A DNA stretch of 45,692 bases from assembly GCA_964355675.1 (NCBI GenBank), contig CAYHEC010000026.1, positions 1 through 45,692 of the forward strand, read 5' to 3'. The notes under the pieces are model-generated. The model saw only the letters and a list, made by a program, of their open reading frames with translations, had not been told where the DNA came from and made no database searches. Positions 32,477-41,888 of this stretch are shown piece by piece; position 1 is the stretch's first letter; every line of letters begins with the position of its first letter. A program made the position numbers and the translations under genes. The DNA comes from CAMBDS01 sp964355675. Its GTDB lineage: Bacteria; Electryoneota; AABM5-125-24; Hatepunaeales; Hatepunaeaceae.

Positions 32477-33322
32477 CTATTTGCCGGTAAAATTGGCAAT
32501 CCGCTTTTCAAGAAAAGCATCCAATCCTTCTCGAGTGTCAGATGTGGCATAAAGTAACCCAAATAAATCAGCTTCAAGTCGCAAACCTTCCTGCAGGTCT
32601 TGCTCGAGTCCGCGATTGACCGCTTCGATAACATACCCGAGCGCCAAAGGAGCTTTGCTGAGAAATCCTTTCAACATTCGCTTCACTTCTGCAAGGAAAG
32701 CGCTTCGGTCGAAGATGGTCTTGCCTTTTTCATCCCTGAACAAATTCCCTTCTTCATCCGTCTTCGATGCATCCACTACGCAATTAACCAAGCCTATCCG
32801 ATAGGCTTCCACAGCGTCGATGACGCCGCCGCCAAACATCAGCTCTAATGCGCGACCTTTGCCGATAAGTCTGGGAAGCCGTTGTGTGCCACCGAATCCT
32901 GGGATGACCCCTAAGCCGACTTCCGGCTGACCGAAACGAGCGTGGGTTGCCGCAACACGAATATGACAGGCCATGGAAAGTTCGCATCCTCCACCGAGGG
33001 CAAACCCGTTTACTGCCGCAATGACGGGTTTATTGAGACCTTCAATTTTATTCAGCGTCGTCTGCCCAGTCGTGACAAATTCACGTGCGGTGATCGGATT
33101 TTTAGTCGCAAGCTCGGAAATATCAGCTCCAGCAATAAATGCCTTATCGCCAGAACCAATTACGATAACGCCGCGTACTGAATCGTCTTGAGCAAAGCCA
33201 TCGAAAGCGGCTCCGATTTCGATAATTGTTTCAGTATTGAGCGAATTAAGACTCTTCGGACGATTGATGTTTAATACGGCGATTGAATCTTCGATTTCAA
33301 TCAAGATATTATTGTAATTCAT
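32477..33322 (-). CDS. Enoyl-CoA hydratase / 3-hydroxybutyryl-CoA dehydratase-like
   Basis: This 281-residue crotonase has both catalytic glutamates: GFALGGGCELSMACH (Glu114) and GQPEVGLGVIPGFGGTQRLPR (Glu134). This fits short-chain enoyl-CoA hydration. An extra segment of about 20-25 residues (SKTDEEGNLFRDEKGKT, near 190-210) is inserted before the C-terminal helices, and makes it longer than the usual 260. Its start overlaps the end of the leuD-like gene by 14 bases. Confidence 0.9.
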   Translation of the reverse strand: MNYNNILIEIEDSIAVLNINRPKSLNSLNTETIIEIGAAFDGFAQDDSVRGVIVIGSGDKAFIAGADISELATKNPITAREFVTTGQTTLNKIEGLNKPVIAAVNGFALGGGCELSMACHIRVAATHARFGQPEVGLGVIPGFGGTQRLPRLIGKGRALELMFGGGVIDAVEAYRIGLVNCVVDASKTDEEGNLFRDEKGKTIFDRSAFLAEVKRMLKGFLSKAPLALGYVIEAVNRGLEQDLQEGLRLEADLFGLLYATSDTREGLDAFLEKRIANFTGK

Positions 33323-33875
33323 TGCTTATTAAAGCCTCTCTGTTGGTGTTTGATTTATTCTTTCTGATCCATTCGATGGCTCCCCCAGCGCCAAGTATCG
33401 CTCGTTCAATTTCCGAGATCGAGTCTGCCCCCGCTTCGATCCCCGCGGTTAGATTGGCGCAAATCCAATTTTCTAAATCGATTTCAATCCGATCACCAGT
33501 CTCAGAAGAAACTATCATTTCCTTGCATTCAAGAACGGGTAATCCCAGATTAATGGCATTTCGTTTGAACAACAGCCCGAAGGAAAGTGCAACAACAGCT
33601 TTCACCCCGCTCAACTGCAAAGCTCTGACACTGTTTTCATTTGCGCTACCACGCCCGAAATCCTTACCTGCGATCAATATCAGTCCTCGCCGAGCCTTGG
33701 CAGGAAAATCGGCGTCGATCTGGGTCAGGCAACGCTTGACAAGGATCTCCGGAGCCGGACGCGTGCAATACTTGACTGGAATAATCGCGTCAGCATCTAT
33801 GAAGTCACCCAGCAGATAAGCGCTTCCCTCGACCACGGATGCAGGAATTTGTCTTTGAATTTTGGGTCGGCTCAT
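33309..33875 (-). CDS. LeuD-like (aconitase-family small subunit) protein with altered GSSRE motif
   Basis: This 188-residue protein has the swivel-domain layout of isopropylmalate dehydratase small subunits: AYLLGDFIDADAIIP, KDFGRGSANENSVRALQLSGVKAVVA, FKRNAINLGLPVLEC. In aconitases the loop is GSSRE. Here it is GSANE (76-80): the catalytic Ser is kept, while the following Ser and Arg, which also line the site, are Ala and Asn. No large subunit (LeuC) is in the window. It overlaps the cupin lipoprotein gene by 4 bases and the crotonase by 14. Its true substrate is doubtful. Confidence 0.75.
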   Translation of the reverse strand: MSRPKIQRQIPASVVEGSAYLLGDFIDADAIIPVKYCTRPAPEILVKRCLTQIDADFPAKARRGLILIAGKDFGRGSANENSVRALQLSGVKAVVALSFGLLFKRNAINLGLPVLECKEMIVSSETGDRIEIDLENWICANLTAGIEAGADSISEIERAILGAGGAIEWIRKNKSNTNREALISNELQ

Positions 33876-34495
33876 TTTCCTTTATCCACCTCCTCAACCG
33901 GTATTGAACCTTGCATTTTTTCGAAGTAACTATCATCCTTTTTTGGTTTTAAAGTGATGAAGGTATCAAGGAGGCTCTGGTTTGGCGTCAATCGGGGAAC
34001 CATAGTCTTTACGCGCTCAGCCGCTTCGTGGAAGATGACGTCAGCTGAATCAAGTGCTGGGGAATACATTGTTACAAGCTGTAATTGCCTATTGGAAAGT
34101 GACTCGACCGAGTAAACTGAACCTCGAGGCACAAAAATCAGGTCGCCCATCGATCCGGTCAGATCCATATCGTCAACACGGAAGCGAGCCGTACCGGAAT
34201 GAATATAAATCAGCATGTCAGCCTTCGCATGGCTCCGCGCCGAAATTCGGTCGTGAGCCAATGTCATGCCATAGCTCATCGTAGCAGTTCTGGCAAATTG
34301 CAGATAACCATCTGACACATCTTCGGGGAGTTTATGCTTCAAAGTCTGATCGCCGATATCCCAGTGCCGCGGAGGTCCGGATGGAACAACGGACACCGAA
34401 GGCTCAGTTTCTTTTTTCCCTGTTGAGCAACCTATAATAAACAAGGCCGCGCTGATGATCGTAATAGTCCGATGCGAAGTATTCTTAAAGTTCAT
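33872..34495 (-). CDS. Cupin-domain lipoprotein
   Basis: This 207-residue lipoprotein has a signal ending FIIGC and a cupin barrel: SHAKADMLIYIHSGTARFRV (one His of the first cupin motif) and GDLIFVPRGSVYSVES. The other metal-binding histidines are not obvious, so it may be non-catalytic. It is first in a four-gene operon with a LeuD-like protein, a crotonase and Nif3, an odd group of one envelope protein and three cytosolic ones. Function unknown. Confidence 0.75.
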   Translation of the reverse strand: MNFKNTSHRTITIISAALFIIGCSTGKKETEPSVSVVPSGPPRHWDIGDQTLKHKLPEDVSDGYLQFARTATMSYGMTLAHDRISARSHAKADMLIYIHSGTARFRVDDMDLTGSMGDLIFVPRGSVYSVESLSNRQLQLVTMYSPALDSADVIFHEAAERVKTMVPRLTPNQSLLDTFITLKPKKDDSYFEKMQGSIPVEEVDKGK

Positions 34496-34815
34496 TACTT
34501 TTGCCTGTGAGGATTGGCGCCATGGTCCGGTTAGAGTTTACAGCATTACAGATTGACTGATTATACGGAAATTGTCTCGGAGGCTTTCATACCGGCGAAA
34601 GCCGGTAACAACTTAAAGTATTGTAAATGATGGATACCGACTTTAGCCAGTACGAGTGAAATCTCATTTTTACTGGTTTACTCAATATGATACCCGGCTT
34701 TGAACTGTGAACCAGTATATACGGTTCTAAGATAGCAAGCCGCTCTGGAAAGTGCAAGACTGTCTGAAGAGTTCGTAAACGCTCGTAAATTGAGCAAAGG
34801 AATCTTGAATTTTGA
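34496..34815. other. Intergenic region, 320 bp
   Basis: Holds a perfect small palindrome ACCGGC-GAAA-GCCGGT (34591-34606) and AT-rich DNA leading to the promoter at 34816. No gene is seen. Confidence 0.6.
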
Positions 34816-34844
34816 TTGACGAATGACTTTGTTTGTGTTATAAT
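34816..34844 (+). promoter_or_regulatory. Sigma-70 promoter of the beta-helix gene
   Basis: TTGACG (34816-34821), 17-bp spacer, TATAAT (34839-34844). A near-consensus housekeeping promoter about 64 bases before the ATG at 34908. It shows that the start near 34833 cannot be right, since that would place the -10 box inside the coding region. Confidence 0.85.
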
Positions 34845-34907
34845 ATAGTGTTAGAGTCAATAGTCCAACATCATGCAACCGTTTCAACAATAACGTCGAG
34901 GTTTGAG

Positions 34908-37652
34908 ATGAATATTCGAATGAAATTCCTTATTGCAACCGCCCTTTTCATGAACACGGTCGGTATCGTGCAAGGTCGCACTTTGCGGATACCCGCTGAT
35001 TACGAAACAATTGGCGAAGCGGTCATCGCCGCACGCGCCAACGACACTGTTTTGGTTCGAAGCGGGGTCTATCGAGGCAGTATGAATGACTCCATCAGAT
35101 TCACTGCCGCCATTACCCTTCTTTCCGAAGAGGGTCCTGGCCAATGTATCATCGACGCAGAAGGAACTCCTGATTCCGTTGGTTACACTCTTGCCACCGG
35201 GGTAAAGGTCAACGGTTTCACCTTCACGCGTTTCGCCCATAACCCTATTCTTGCTTCCAACGTTCAGAATATACGAATTTCGAATTGTTTCTTTTTTGCG
35301 AATGTCGTCCGTAGCGCCAATACGGGCGGTCAGGTTAAATGTGTTGGGGCTCAAGACCCGATCATCGAACATTGTATCTTTCAGGAGAACGCCGCCGGAA
35401 CAGCTGGAGCCGCTATTCAACTGAATGCTACTACCGTTCGCGCCAAGGTTTGGGACTGCATTTTCAACCAGAATGAGACAACACGCTTCGGTGGAGCTAT
35501 CGCAATAATCTCCAATTCAACGGTCGATATCGGCAACTGTATATTCACTGGCAACTTTGCCGGCGTCGATGGCGGCGGTATTGCCTTCACCCAAGGTTCG
35601 AGCGGTACCGTCCACAATAGCACGTTTATCAATAACGCCGCTCGCAATGGCGGTGGAGGCGGTCTTTACAAAGGTTCAACTTCCAATCCAGTTGTTATTA
35701 ACAGCATCTTCTGGGAAAACAGCGCTGGAACTGGAAATCAGCTTTGGCAACAAAACCAGGGACCTGGAGCTGGCGGAACTATCACTATCTCCTACTGCTG
35801 TATTCAAGGCGGCGTCGAGGAAGACGGCGGTTACAATGGCGATAACATCATCGATCAAGCGCCATGGTTTGCCGAAGGCCGTGAACCGCTTTGGGGTCTA
35901 AACTTTTTCTATCTCGACCCCGATCAGAGCTCCTGCATCAATGCCGGTTCGGGTCGTGCCGATGCGGTAGGTATGGACACCTTGATCACCAATCCCGATC
36001 TAAGTTTCGATCAAGGACGGGTCGATCTCGGTTTTCATTACGATATGGATTCCTACCTTCGCCTCGGGAATTTGAGAGGTTATGTGCTTAGCGCTCTCTC
36101 AGGTCAAGGCGTCTGGGGTTGCCGGGTCACAACTTCCCGCAGAGTAGAAGCTACCGCCGAAGAGTCTGGTTTCTGGCGAATTGATGACCATCGAATGGGA
36201 GATTTATGGGTAAATTTCCACCACGAGGCTTTCCTCGATACTACCGTCAATGACCTTTATCTTGAAGAAGATGGGGAGCTGGATATCCGCATCGAAATGC
36301 TTCACACTGATTTCGCATCTTCTATTCAAGAATACGTTGCGAGTTTCGATAGTGGCACAGTCGATGTCTCTCACTTTACTGTCGCCAACAACGGCAGTGG
36401 TGTGCTCACCTACTCAGCCACGCCACAACTTGTTGGTGGAGCCAACCTTGATCCATGGACACTGCGAGAAACACTTCCTGCCACAACCGCAACTGGGGAC
36501 ATCCGCCTCAATGGCGCAGTATATGTTGACAGCCTCTTTTACGTCTCTGGCGCCAATGGAGACTCATTGAATATGATCTGGATATTGGATCGACAGGGCG
36601 CACTTGTCGATAGCTTCCCACAAATCCAGATGGACCGCTACGGAGTCAAGAACCTGACATGGGGCGCTGATTTGCTCTGGTGTACAGAGCGTGACAGCAT
36701 TCTTGGTTACGATCGCGACGGAAATCTTCAAATTGCTTTCGAGACTACGGTTAATCCCATTGAGTGTATCGCTTACGATTCGGATCGTGACGTCCTTTGG
36801 ATTTCAGGAATATCAACCGACATAACGGCAATCAACCGAGATGGATCTGACCCGGGATTGATTGTTCGTGACCGCAATCTGCACAGAAAATACGGAATGG
36901 TCTATTGGCCACAGGATCCTGATGGTAAATGCCTATATTTTATCCATCGATCAGTGATCGATCAACAGGCCAACCGACATTTTCTTTATAAAGTGAACCC
37001 TGATGTTCCAATTGACACCGTACTGGTCACGGAACTAATTGGAGAGGGAAATCCAGCGCTTCAGGGCGCCTGCATCGCAGATTGGGATATTTTCTCGGTC
37101 GTCTTCATTACTTTGGCGAATGTGGGAGCTCAATTGGGCGGTGACCGGATCGAAATCAGGCAACTTGCCGGTAATACTTCATGGATGAGGTTAGAACCGA
37201 ACGCCGGTGAGGTCATGCCTCAGGCTCAACAGGAGTTCACTTTCACGCTTGATCTCGCTAACTTCCCTATCGGTAGGTATGAAGGGCAACTTTTCTTCAC
37301 TCACAATGCTCTCGACAACCAGTTCATACTTCCTATTGTCGCCAATCTGCGCCATAATGGAGTTGGGTCTGAGAATTCTTACTTGCCATCCGCCCTCGAA
37401 ATCAAAGAGATTCACCCCAATCCTTTCAACGGGATGACCTCCTTAAAGTATTCGATTCCAGTACCTGGCCTGGTGAAATTAGGTGTCTATGATCTCGCTG
37501 GTCGTGAAGTTGCCCGTCTAATCAACGGTCAGGGAACCGCCGGAGAGCACTCCTTGACCATTGATGCTGAAAACTGGGCGTCGGGAGTCTATATTGCCAA
37601 ACTTGAAGCGGCGGGAGCTGTCCGAACCGCTAAATTGGTTTTGATGCGATAG
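34908..37652 (+). CDS. Secreted beta-helix protein with C-terminal sorting domain
   Basis: This 914-residue protein starts at ATG 34908 with GAGG upstream. Signal peptide MKFLIATALFMNTVGIVQG is followed by a pectin-lyase-like helix (LRIPADYETIGEAVIAARAND, GAAIQLNATT, GGAIAIISNST, GGGIAFTQGSSG, RNGGGGGLYKGST). A carboxypeptidase-regulatory-like segment, then propeller-like sequence (VDSLFYVSGANGDSLNMIWI...) and the sorting domain (HPNPFNGMTSLKYSIPVPG...GVYIAKLEAAG) close it. It is a probable type IX secretion cargo with surface or matrix role; the ligand is unknown. It resembles the product of the gene at 7433. Confidence 0.85.
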   Translation: MNIRMKFLIATALFMNTVGIVQGRTLRIPADYETIGEAVIAARANDTVLVRSGVYRGSMNDSIRFTAAITLLSEEGPGQCIIDAEGTPDSVGYTLATGVKVNGFTFTRFAHNPILASNVQNIRISNCFFFANVVRSANTGGQVKCVGAQDPIIEHCIFQENAAGTAGAAIQLNATTVRAKVWDCIFNQNETTRFGGAIAIISNSTVDIGNCIFTGNFAGVDGGGIAFTQGSSGTVHNSTFINNAARNGGGGGLYKGSTSNPVVINSIFWENSAGTGNQLWQQNQGPGAGGTITISYCCIQGGVEEDGGYNGDNIIDQAPWFAEGREPLWGLNFFYLDPDQSSCINAGSGRADAVGMDTLITNPDLSFDQGRVDLGFHYDMDSYLRLGNLRGYVLSALSGQGVWGCRVTTSRRVEATAEESGFWRIDDHRMGDLWVNFHHEAFLDTTVNDLYLEEDGELDIRIEMLHTDFASSIQEYVASFDSGTVDVSHFTVANNGSGVLTYSATPQLVGGANLDPWTLRETLPATTATGDIRLNGAVYVDSLFYVSGANGDSLNMIWILDRQGALVDSFPQIQMDRYGVKNLTWGADLLWCTERDSILGYDRDGNLQIAFETTVNPIECIAYDSDRDVLWISGISTDITAINRDGSDPGLIVRDRNLHRKYGMVYWPQDPDGKCLYFIHRSVIDQQANRHFLYKVNPDVPIDTVLVTELIGEGNPALQGACIADWDIFSVVFITLANVGAQLGGDRIEIRQLAGNTSWMRLEPNAGEVMPQAQQEFTFTLDLANFPIGRYEGQLFFTHNALDNQFILPIVANLRHNGVGSENSYLPSALEIKEIHPNPFNGMTSLKYSIPVPGLVKLGVYDLAGREVARLINGQGTAGEHSLTIDAENWASGVYIAKLEAAGAVRTAKLVLMR

Positions 37653-37704
37653 ACTGAAACTTGTCTCAACTACCCCGAGCAAGTGTTTGATAGAGAATTC
37701 AACG

Positions 37705-37736
37705 CAAGCTGTCAACCCTCTGGGGTTGACAGCTTG
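37705..37736. repeat. GTCAACC palindrome, copy 4
   Basis: CAAGCTGTCAACC-N6-GGTTGACAGCTTG, the longest-armed copy of the family, just after the beta-helix gene. Confidence 0.9.
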
Positions 37737-37829
37737 TGCACTCCTTACGAGGAATTTGACTAACCAGAGTCGCGGCAGGCAGGTAGTTCGCCTTACTGTT
37801 ATTAACTTTCATCATTTCTAACTTAATTC

Positions 37830-38453
37830 ATGCGCCAGGAAATCCCACTTAAAATCACGCTTTTCTTCGGTCTGTTCATGATCCTCCAGTTCTTTATTCC
37901 TCACTGGTGGATAAATGATGTGGCGGGACGGTTCCAGCAATGGGCAGTGATCGTCGTTGCATTTGCCTATGTTCTTGGTACTGCTAATCTAATTCGGGTT
38001 CATTCAGATCAGATTCAGCGTAGAGATCTTGATTGGCCCTATAAAATCATCACGCTTGTCGCGATGGTTGTAACTGCCGTCGCGGGATTTTACGGGGGAA
38101 TCGAACCGGGCACGTTCTTTAATGATCGACTTTATCTCGAAATGTACGTACCAATGGCGTCAACAATGTATGCGACTCTGGCGTTTTACATTGCTTCCGC
38201 CGCATATCGGGCGTTTCGAGTGAGATCGTGGCAGGCTGGTCTGCTCGCGGTCACTGCTGTCATCGTGATGCTTGGAAGGGTTCCGATTGGCCAATCGATC
38301 TGGAGCGGTATGCCCGGCTTAGTGGACTGGATTATGAACGTACCGAATATGGTTGCCCAGCGGGGGATATTGATCGGAGCCGCTCTGGGAGCCGTAGCGA
38401 CCGGGCTAAAGATGGTTTTCGGCATCGAAAGAAGTTATTTGGGAAGGGAATAA
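37830..38453 (+). CDS. Multi-pass membrane protein of unknown function
   Basis: This 207-residue protein has six likely membrane helices (LFFGLFMILQFFIPHWW; WAVIVVAFAYVLG; IITLVAMVVTAVAG; ASTMYATLAFYIASA; GLLAVTAVIVMLG; ILIGAALGAVATGLKMVF). It ends GIERSYLGRE. No transporter or enzyme signature is seen, and no family is recognised with confidence. It stands alone 115 bp ahead of polA and in the same direction. Confidence 0.65.
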   Translation: MRQEIPLKITLFFGLFMILQFFIPHWWINDVAGRFQQWAVIVVAFAYVLGTANLIRVHSDQIQRRDLDWPYKIITLVAMVVTAVAGFYGGIEPGTFFNDRLYLEMYVPMASTMYATLAFYIASAAYRAFRVRSWQAGLLAVTAVIVMLGRVPIGQSIWSGMPGLVDWIMNVPNMVAQRGILIGAALGAVATGLKMVFGIERSYLGRE

Positions 38454-38568
38454 AAATCTCCAACAGAGACACACCCATCCGCTAACGATCCAGTAAGAAT
38501 CTCGATACCGCTACAATTAACACTCTCTAATTTCTATCCAACAAACCCAATAAGAATTTCCATAAATT

Positions 38569-41397
38569 ATGCGTCTATTTCTATTCGATGGCTCCGCGCT
38601 CATTCATCGGAGCTTCCACGCCTTTAGTGGCCGTACCTCAATCACCAGCCGGGGGCAAGACGTTGGAATGGTTTTTGGATTTCTGACCAGCCTTCTCTCC
38701 GTTATCCGCCGCGAAAAACCTGACCGAATTGCCCTCTGCTTCGATACCGCGGCTCCAACCTTTCGCCATGATCGTTTCGAATCCTACAAAGCCCACCGAC
38801 CACCTCTCGATGAAGGCATCCGGGCACAGTTGCCACTTCTTCGCGAGCTAATCGATCTACTAAAAATACCTCAGTTACGCCTCGATGGCTTCGAAGCAGA
38901 TGACATTATTGGAACATTGGCGAGGCAGGGCAAAGCTCTATCGTTCGATGTCTATATTGTATCAGGAGATAAGGACTTCCTTCAACTTGTCGATGACCGG
39001 ATAAAGGTTTACCGCCTTCCCACCGGACGCCCCGGAGATGCACCTGAAGTAATTGGTATCGAACAAGTAATCGAGAAATTCGGCGTCCCACCCGAGCAGG
39101 TGATCGATGTGCTTGGATTGATGGGAGACTCGGTAGATAACGTTCCCGGCGTACCTGGCGTAGGTCAGAAAACCGCTTTACTTCTTGTCAAACAATTTGG
39201 GTCGCTCGCAGGAGCCTTGGATCATGCGAGTGAGGTCGAAAAACCAAAGTTGCGCGAATCGTTGATTACTTTTGCTGATCAAGCTCGTCTTTCCCGCGAG
39301 CTGGTCACAATCGATACCGAAACTCCACTGAGTGTTACCCCGGACATGCTTAATTACGGGCCGATGAATAATGATCCCGCTCGTAAAAAATTAGTGGAAC
39401 TTGAATTTCGGAATATTCTCCTTCAGATCGACGGTCTGGCGGGCGTAAGCAGACTGCAGGAACATAGTTTATTTTCTCTGGCATCCGACGAAGCAACTGA
39501 CACCCTTAAGTCACCGACAATGCAACGGGATTATCATTTAATAAAGGATAAATCTGGTCTGGATCAATTGATCGAAAGGTTGATGAATTGTCGCCGGACT
39601 GACGCTACAACATCAGGCACTATTGTCGCCATCGATACCGAAACAACTTCCATCGACTCGATGCGTGCTGAACTAGTTGGGATGTCATTCTCAATTAATG
39701 AAGGCGAAGCCTATTATATTGCCGCGAACGCCTTTGAAGGTGTTCCAGTGGAATTCAGGATAGCGACCACGCCGCGACTAAGACCCAACATCACCCGCGA
39801 ACTCGCCTACATTCTCGACAGTTTGCGACCCTTTTATTCCGATCATACTATCGCAAAATGTGGACAAAATCTAAAGTATGATGAATTGGTACTCAGTTGC
39901 TATGACATCCCGGTCGAAGGTGTAGTTTTTGATACGATGCTCGCCTCGCACATTTTAGATTCATCAGCTCGTCAACACGGTATCGACCACCTTGCCGAAG
40001 TTCATCTTGGCATCAGAAAAATTCCCACTTCCACTTTGATTGGTTCGGGTACCAAACAGATGTCCATGGCAGACGTTCCAATAGACAAAGTTTCCGAGTA
40101 CGCCTGCGAAGACGCCGACGTAGCCCTTCGGTTAACCAACCTCTTCCTGCCGCGAATCAAGGACGGAGGCTTCGAACGCCTGCTTTACGAGCAGGAATTG
40201 CCACTGATGCCAGTCTTGCTAAGGATGGAGAAGACCGGCATTGCCCTTGATAGTAAATTACTCGCAGAACTTTCCGATGAATTTCGTCGTGAAGCGGAGA
40301 GGCTTGTAGGTGAAGTGCATGAATTGGCTGGCTTCCCGTTTAACTTGAACTCGACTCAGCAGTTGGCGGAGGTTCTTTACAATCAGCTCGGTCTTCCGCC
40401 CGGAAAAAAGACCAAGACCGGATTCTCAACTGATGTAGATGAACTTGAACGACTTGCGCCGGTGCATGAACTGCCTGCGAAACTTTTACGCTATCGCCAC
40501 TTGACCAAACTCAAGTCAACCTATATCGACGCCCTGCCACAAATGGTCCACCCGATCACGCGGCGCGTTCACACCTCTTTCAACCAGACCATTGCCGCAA
40601 CCGGCAGACTTTCTTCGACCGACCCCAATCTCCAGAATATTCCCATCCGTTCGGAGGATGGTGGACGAATCCGCAAGGCGTTCATTCCCGGCGAGCCTGG
40701 CTGGAAAATACTCTCAGCAGATTATTCTCAGATCGAACTTAGGATTATGGCACATCTATCTGGAGACGAAAGGCTTGCCTCAGCCTTCACTTCGGGAATG
40801 GATATCCACCGCATGACAGCCGCTTGGATGTTTGGCGTCCAGCCAGATGCCGTAAACTCGGACATGCGACGGCATGCTAAGGAGGTCAATTTCGGTGTGC
40901 TTTACGGCATGGGCGACTTCGGCTTGGCGCAACGATTAGGGATAACACGCTCCAAAGCAAGGGAGTTCATCGAAGCTTATTTCGGTCAATTCGCACGTGT
41001 CAAAGAATATATCGACGAGATTATTTTCGAAGCAAAGAAGAATGAGTATGTTACGACAATCATGGGAAGAAAGAGACCGCTTCCGGACATCAACGCGAAG
41101 AATTTCAATATCCGCTCGCTTGCGGAGAGAATGGCAGTTAATACACCGATCCAGGGCTCAGCCGCAGATTTGATTAAATTAGCAATGATTGGCGTTCAGA
41201 AGATGCTCGACTCTGAAGGATTCCGCGCCAGAATGCTATTGCAAGTTCATGACGAGTTGGTGTTCGAGACTCCGTTCGAAGAGATCGAGGCGTTATCAAA
41301 ACGACTGAGGGAAATTATGTCCGGCGCAATGGAATTTTCTGTATTTATTGAGGTAGGAATTGGATATGGGGATAATTGGTTAGACGCGCATGATTAA
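38569..41397 (+). CDS. polA: DNA polymerase I
   Basis: This 942-residue enzyme has all three domains: 5'-3' exonuclease (MRLFLFDGSALIHRSFHAF; FEADDIIG; SGDKDFLQLV), 3'-5' exonuclease with complete metal ligands (AIDTETTS near 355, CGQNLKYDELVL, YACEDADVALRL), and polymerase (DPNLQNIPIRSEDGGRIR, SADYSQIELRIMAHLSGD, RRHAKEVNFGVLYGMGDFGL, QVHDELVFETP near 892). Proofreading should therefore be active. It acts in Okazaki fragment maturation and repair. The stop codon is followed at once by (ACTGAAA)n repeats. Confidence 0.97.
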   Translation: MRLFLFDGSALIHRSFHAFSGRTSITSRGQDVGMVFGFLTSLLSVIRREKPDRIALCFDTAAPTFRHDRFESYKAHRPPLDEGIRAQLPLLRELIDLLKIPQLRLDGFEADDIIGTLARQGKALSFDVYIVSGDKDFLQLVDDRIKVYRLPTGRPGDAPEVIGIEQVIEKFGVPPEQVIDVLGLMGDSVDNVPGVPGVGQKTALLLVKQFGSLAGALDHASEVEKPKLRESLITFADQARLSRELVTIDTETPLSVTPDMLNYGPMNNDPARKKLVELEFRNILLQIDGLAGVSRLQEHSLFSLASDEATDTLKSPTMQRDYHLIKDKSGLDQLIERLMNCRRTDATTSGTIVAIDTETTSIDSMRAELVGMSFSINEGEAYYIAANAFEGVPVEFRIATTPRLRPNITRELAYILDSLRPFYSDHTIAKCGQNLKYDELVLSCYDIPVEGVVFDTMLASHILDSSARQHGIDHLAEVHLGIRKIPTSTLIGSGTKQMSMADVPIDKVSEYACEDADVALRLTNLFLPRIKDGGFERLLYEQELPLMPVLLRMEKTGIALDSKLLAELSDEFRREAERLVGEVHELAGFPFNLNSTQQLAEVLYNQLGLPPGKKTKTGFSTDVDELERLAPVHELPAKLLRYRHLTKLKSTYIDALPQMVHPITRRVHTSFNQTIAATGRLSSTDPNLQNIPIRSEDGGRIRKAFIPGEPGWKILSADYSQIELRIMAHLSGDERLASAFTSGMDIHRMTAAWMFGVQPDAVNSDMRRHAKEVNFGVLYGMGDFGLAQRLGITRSKAREFIEAYFGQFARVKEYIDEIIFEAKKNEYVTTIMGRKRPLPDINAKNFNIRSLAERMAVNTPIQGSAADLIKLAMIGVQKMLDSEGFRARMLLQVHDELVFETPFEEIEALSKRLREIMSGAMEFSVFIEVGIGYGDNWLDAHD

Positions 41398-41402
41398 AAA
41401 AA

Positions 41403-41424
41403 ACTGAAAACTGAAAACTGAAAC
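41403..41424. repeat. (ACTGAAA)3 repeat left of the four-helix-bundle gene
   Basis: Three ACTGAAA units directly after the polA stop. An inverted version (TTTTCAGT units) lies at 41889-41915, so the pair brackets the gene between them. Confidence 0.85.
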
Positions 41425-41462
41425 AGCAATCGACACATCCTCAATAACAAGAGCATAGATCA

Positions 41463-41888
41463 ATGGAAATAGTAGAAAAGTATCGTTTCCGTCTTATCGG
41501 GCGAGGGTCGCCACAGTTGCGAGATCGAACGAAAGAATATTCGCTTCGGATCATTCGGCTCTATGATGCGCTTCCCAGCAAAGGGGCTTCGCGAGTAATC
41601 GGCAATCAACTCCTCAGGTCCGGTACATCCGTTGGCGCTCAATACAGGGAAGCGTGTCGAGGTAAATCAGAAGCTGATTTTGTAAGTAAAATTCAGGGAT
41701 CTTTGCAAGAATTGGAGGAGTCTCTTTACTGGATTGAACTTTTGGTTGACGCAGATATTCTGAAATCTGAAAAGTTGAATCCTTTGATGATCGAAACTGA
41801 AGAATTAATAAAGATATTTGTCTCTATAGTTACAAAATTAAAGTCAAATCACACTTCAATTTCAACCAAAGGCCGCGATGTCGAATAA
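41463..41888 (+). CDS. Four-helix-bundle protein (S23 / IVS-encoded type)
   Basis: This 141-residue protein matches the family first known from intervening sequences in 23S rRNA genes and later as stand-alone genes: LPSKGASRVIGNQLLRSGTSVGAQYREACRGKSEADFVSKIQGSLQELEESLYWIELL. It forms pentamers in relatives; its function is not known, and it is related to accessory proteins of diversity-generating retroelements. It is wedged between polA and nadC, bracketed by inverted (ACTGAAA)n repeats, and its last 11 bases overlap the nadC start. This suggests insertion of a small mobile unit. Confidence 0.88.
   Translation: MEIVEKYRFRLIGRGSPQLRDRTKEYSLRIIRLYDALPSKGASRVIGNQLLRSGTSVGAQYREACRGKSEADFVSKIQGSLQELEESLYWIELLVDADILKSEKLNPLMIETEELIKIFVSIVTKLKSNHTSISTKGRDVE

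Noticed and set aside
34833..34907. Upstream start of the beta-helix gene
   Set aside because: The -10 box of a near-consensus promoter lies inside this stretch, so it is untranslated.
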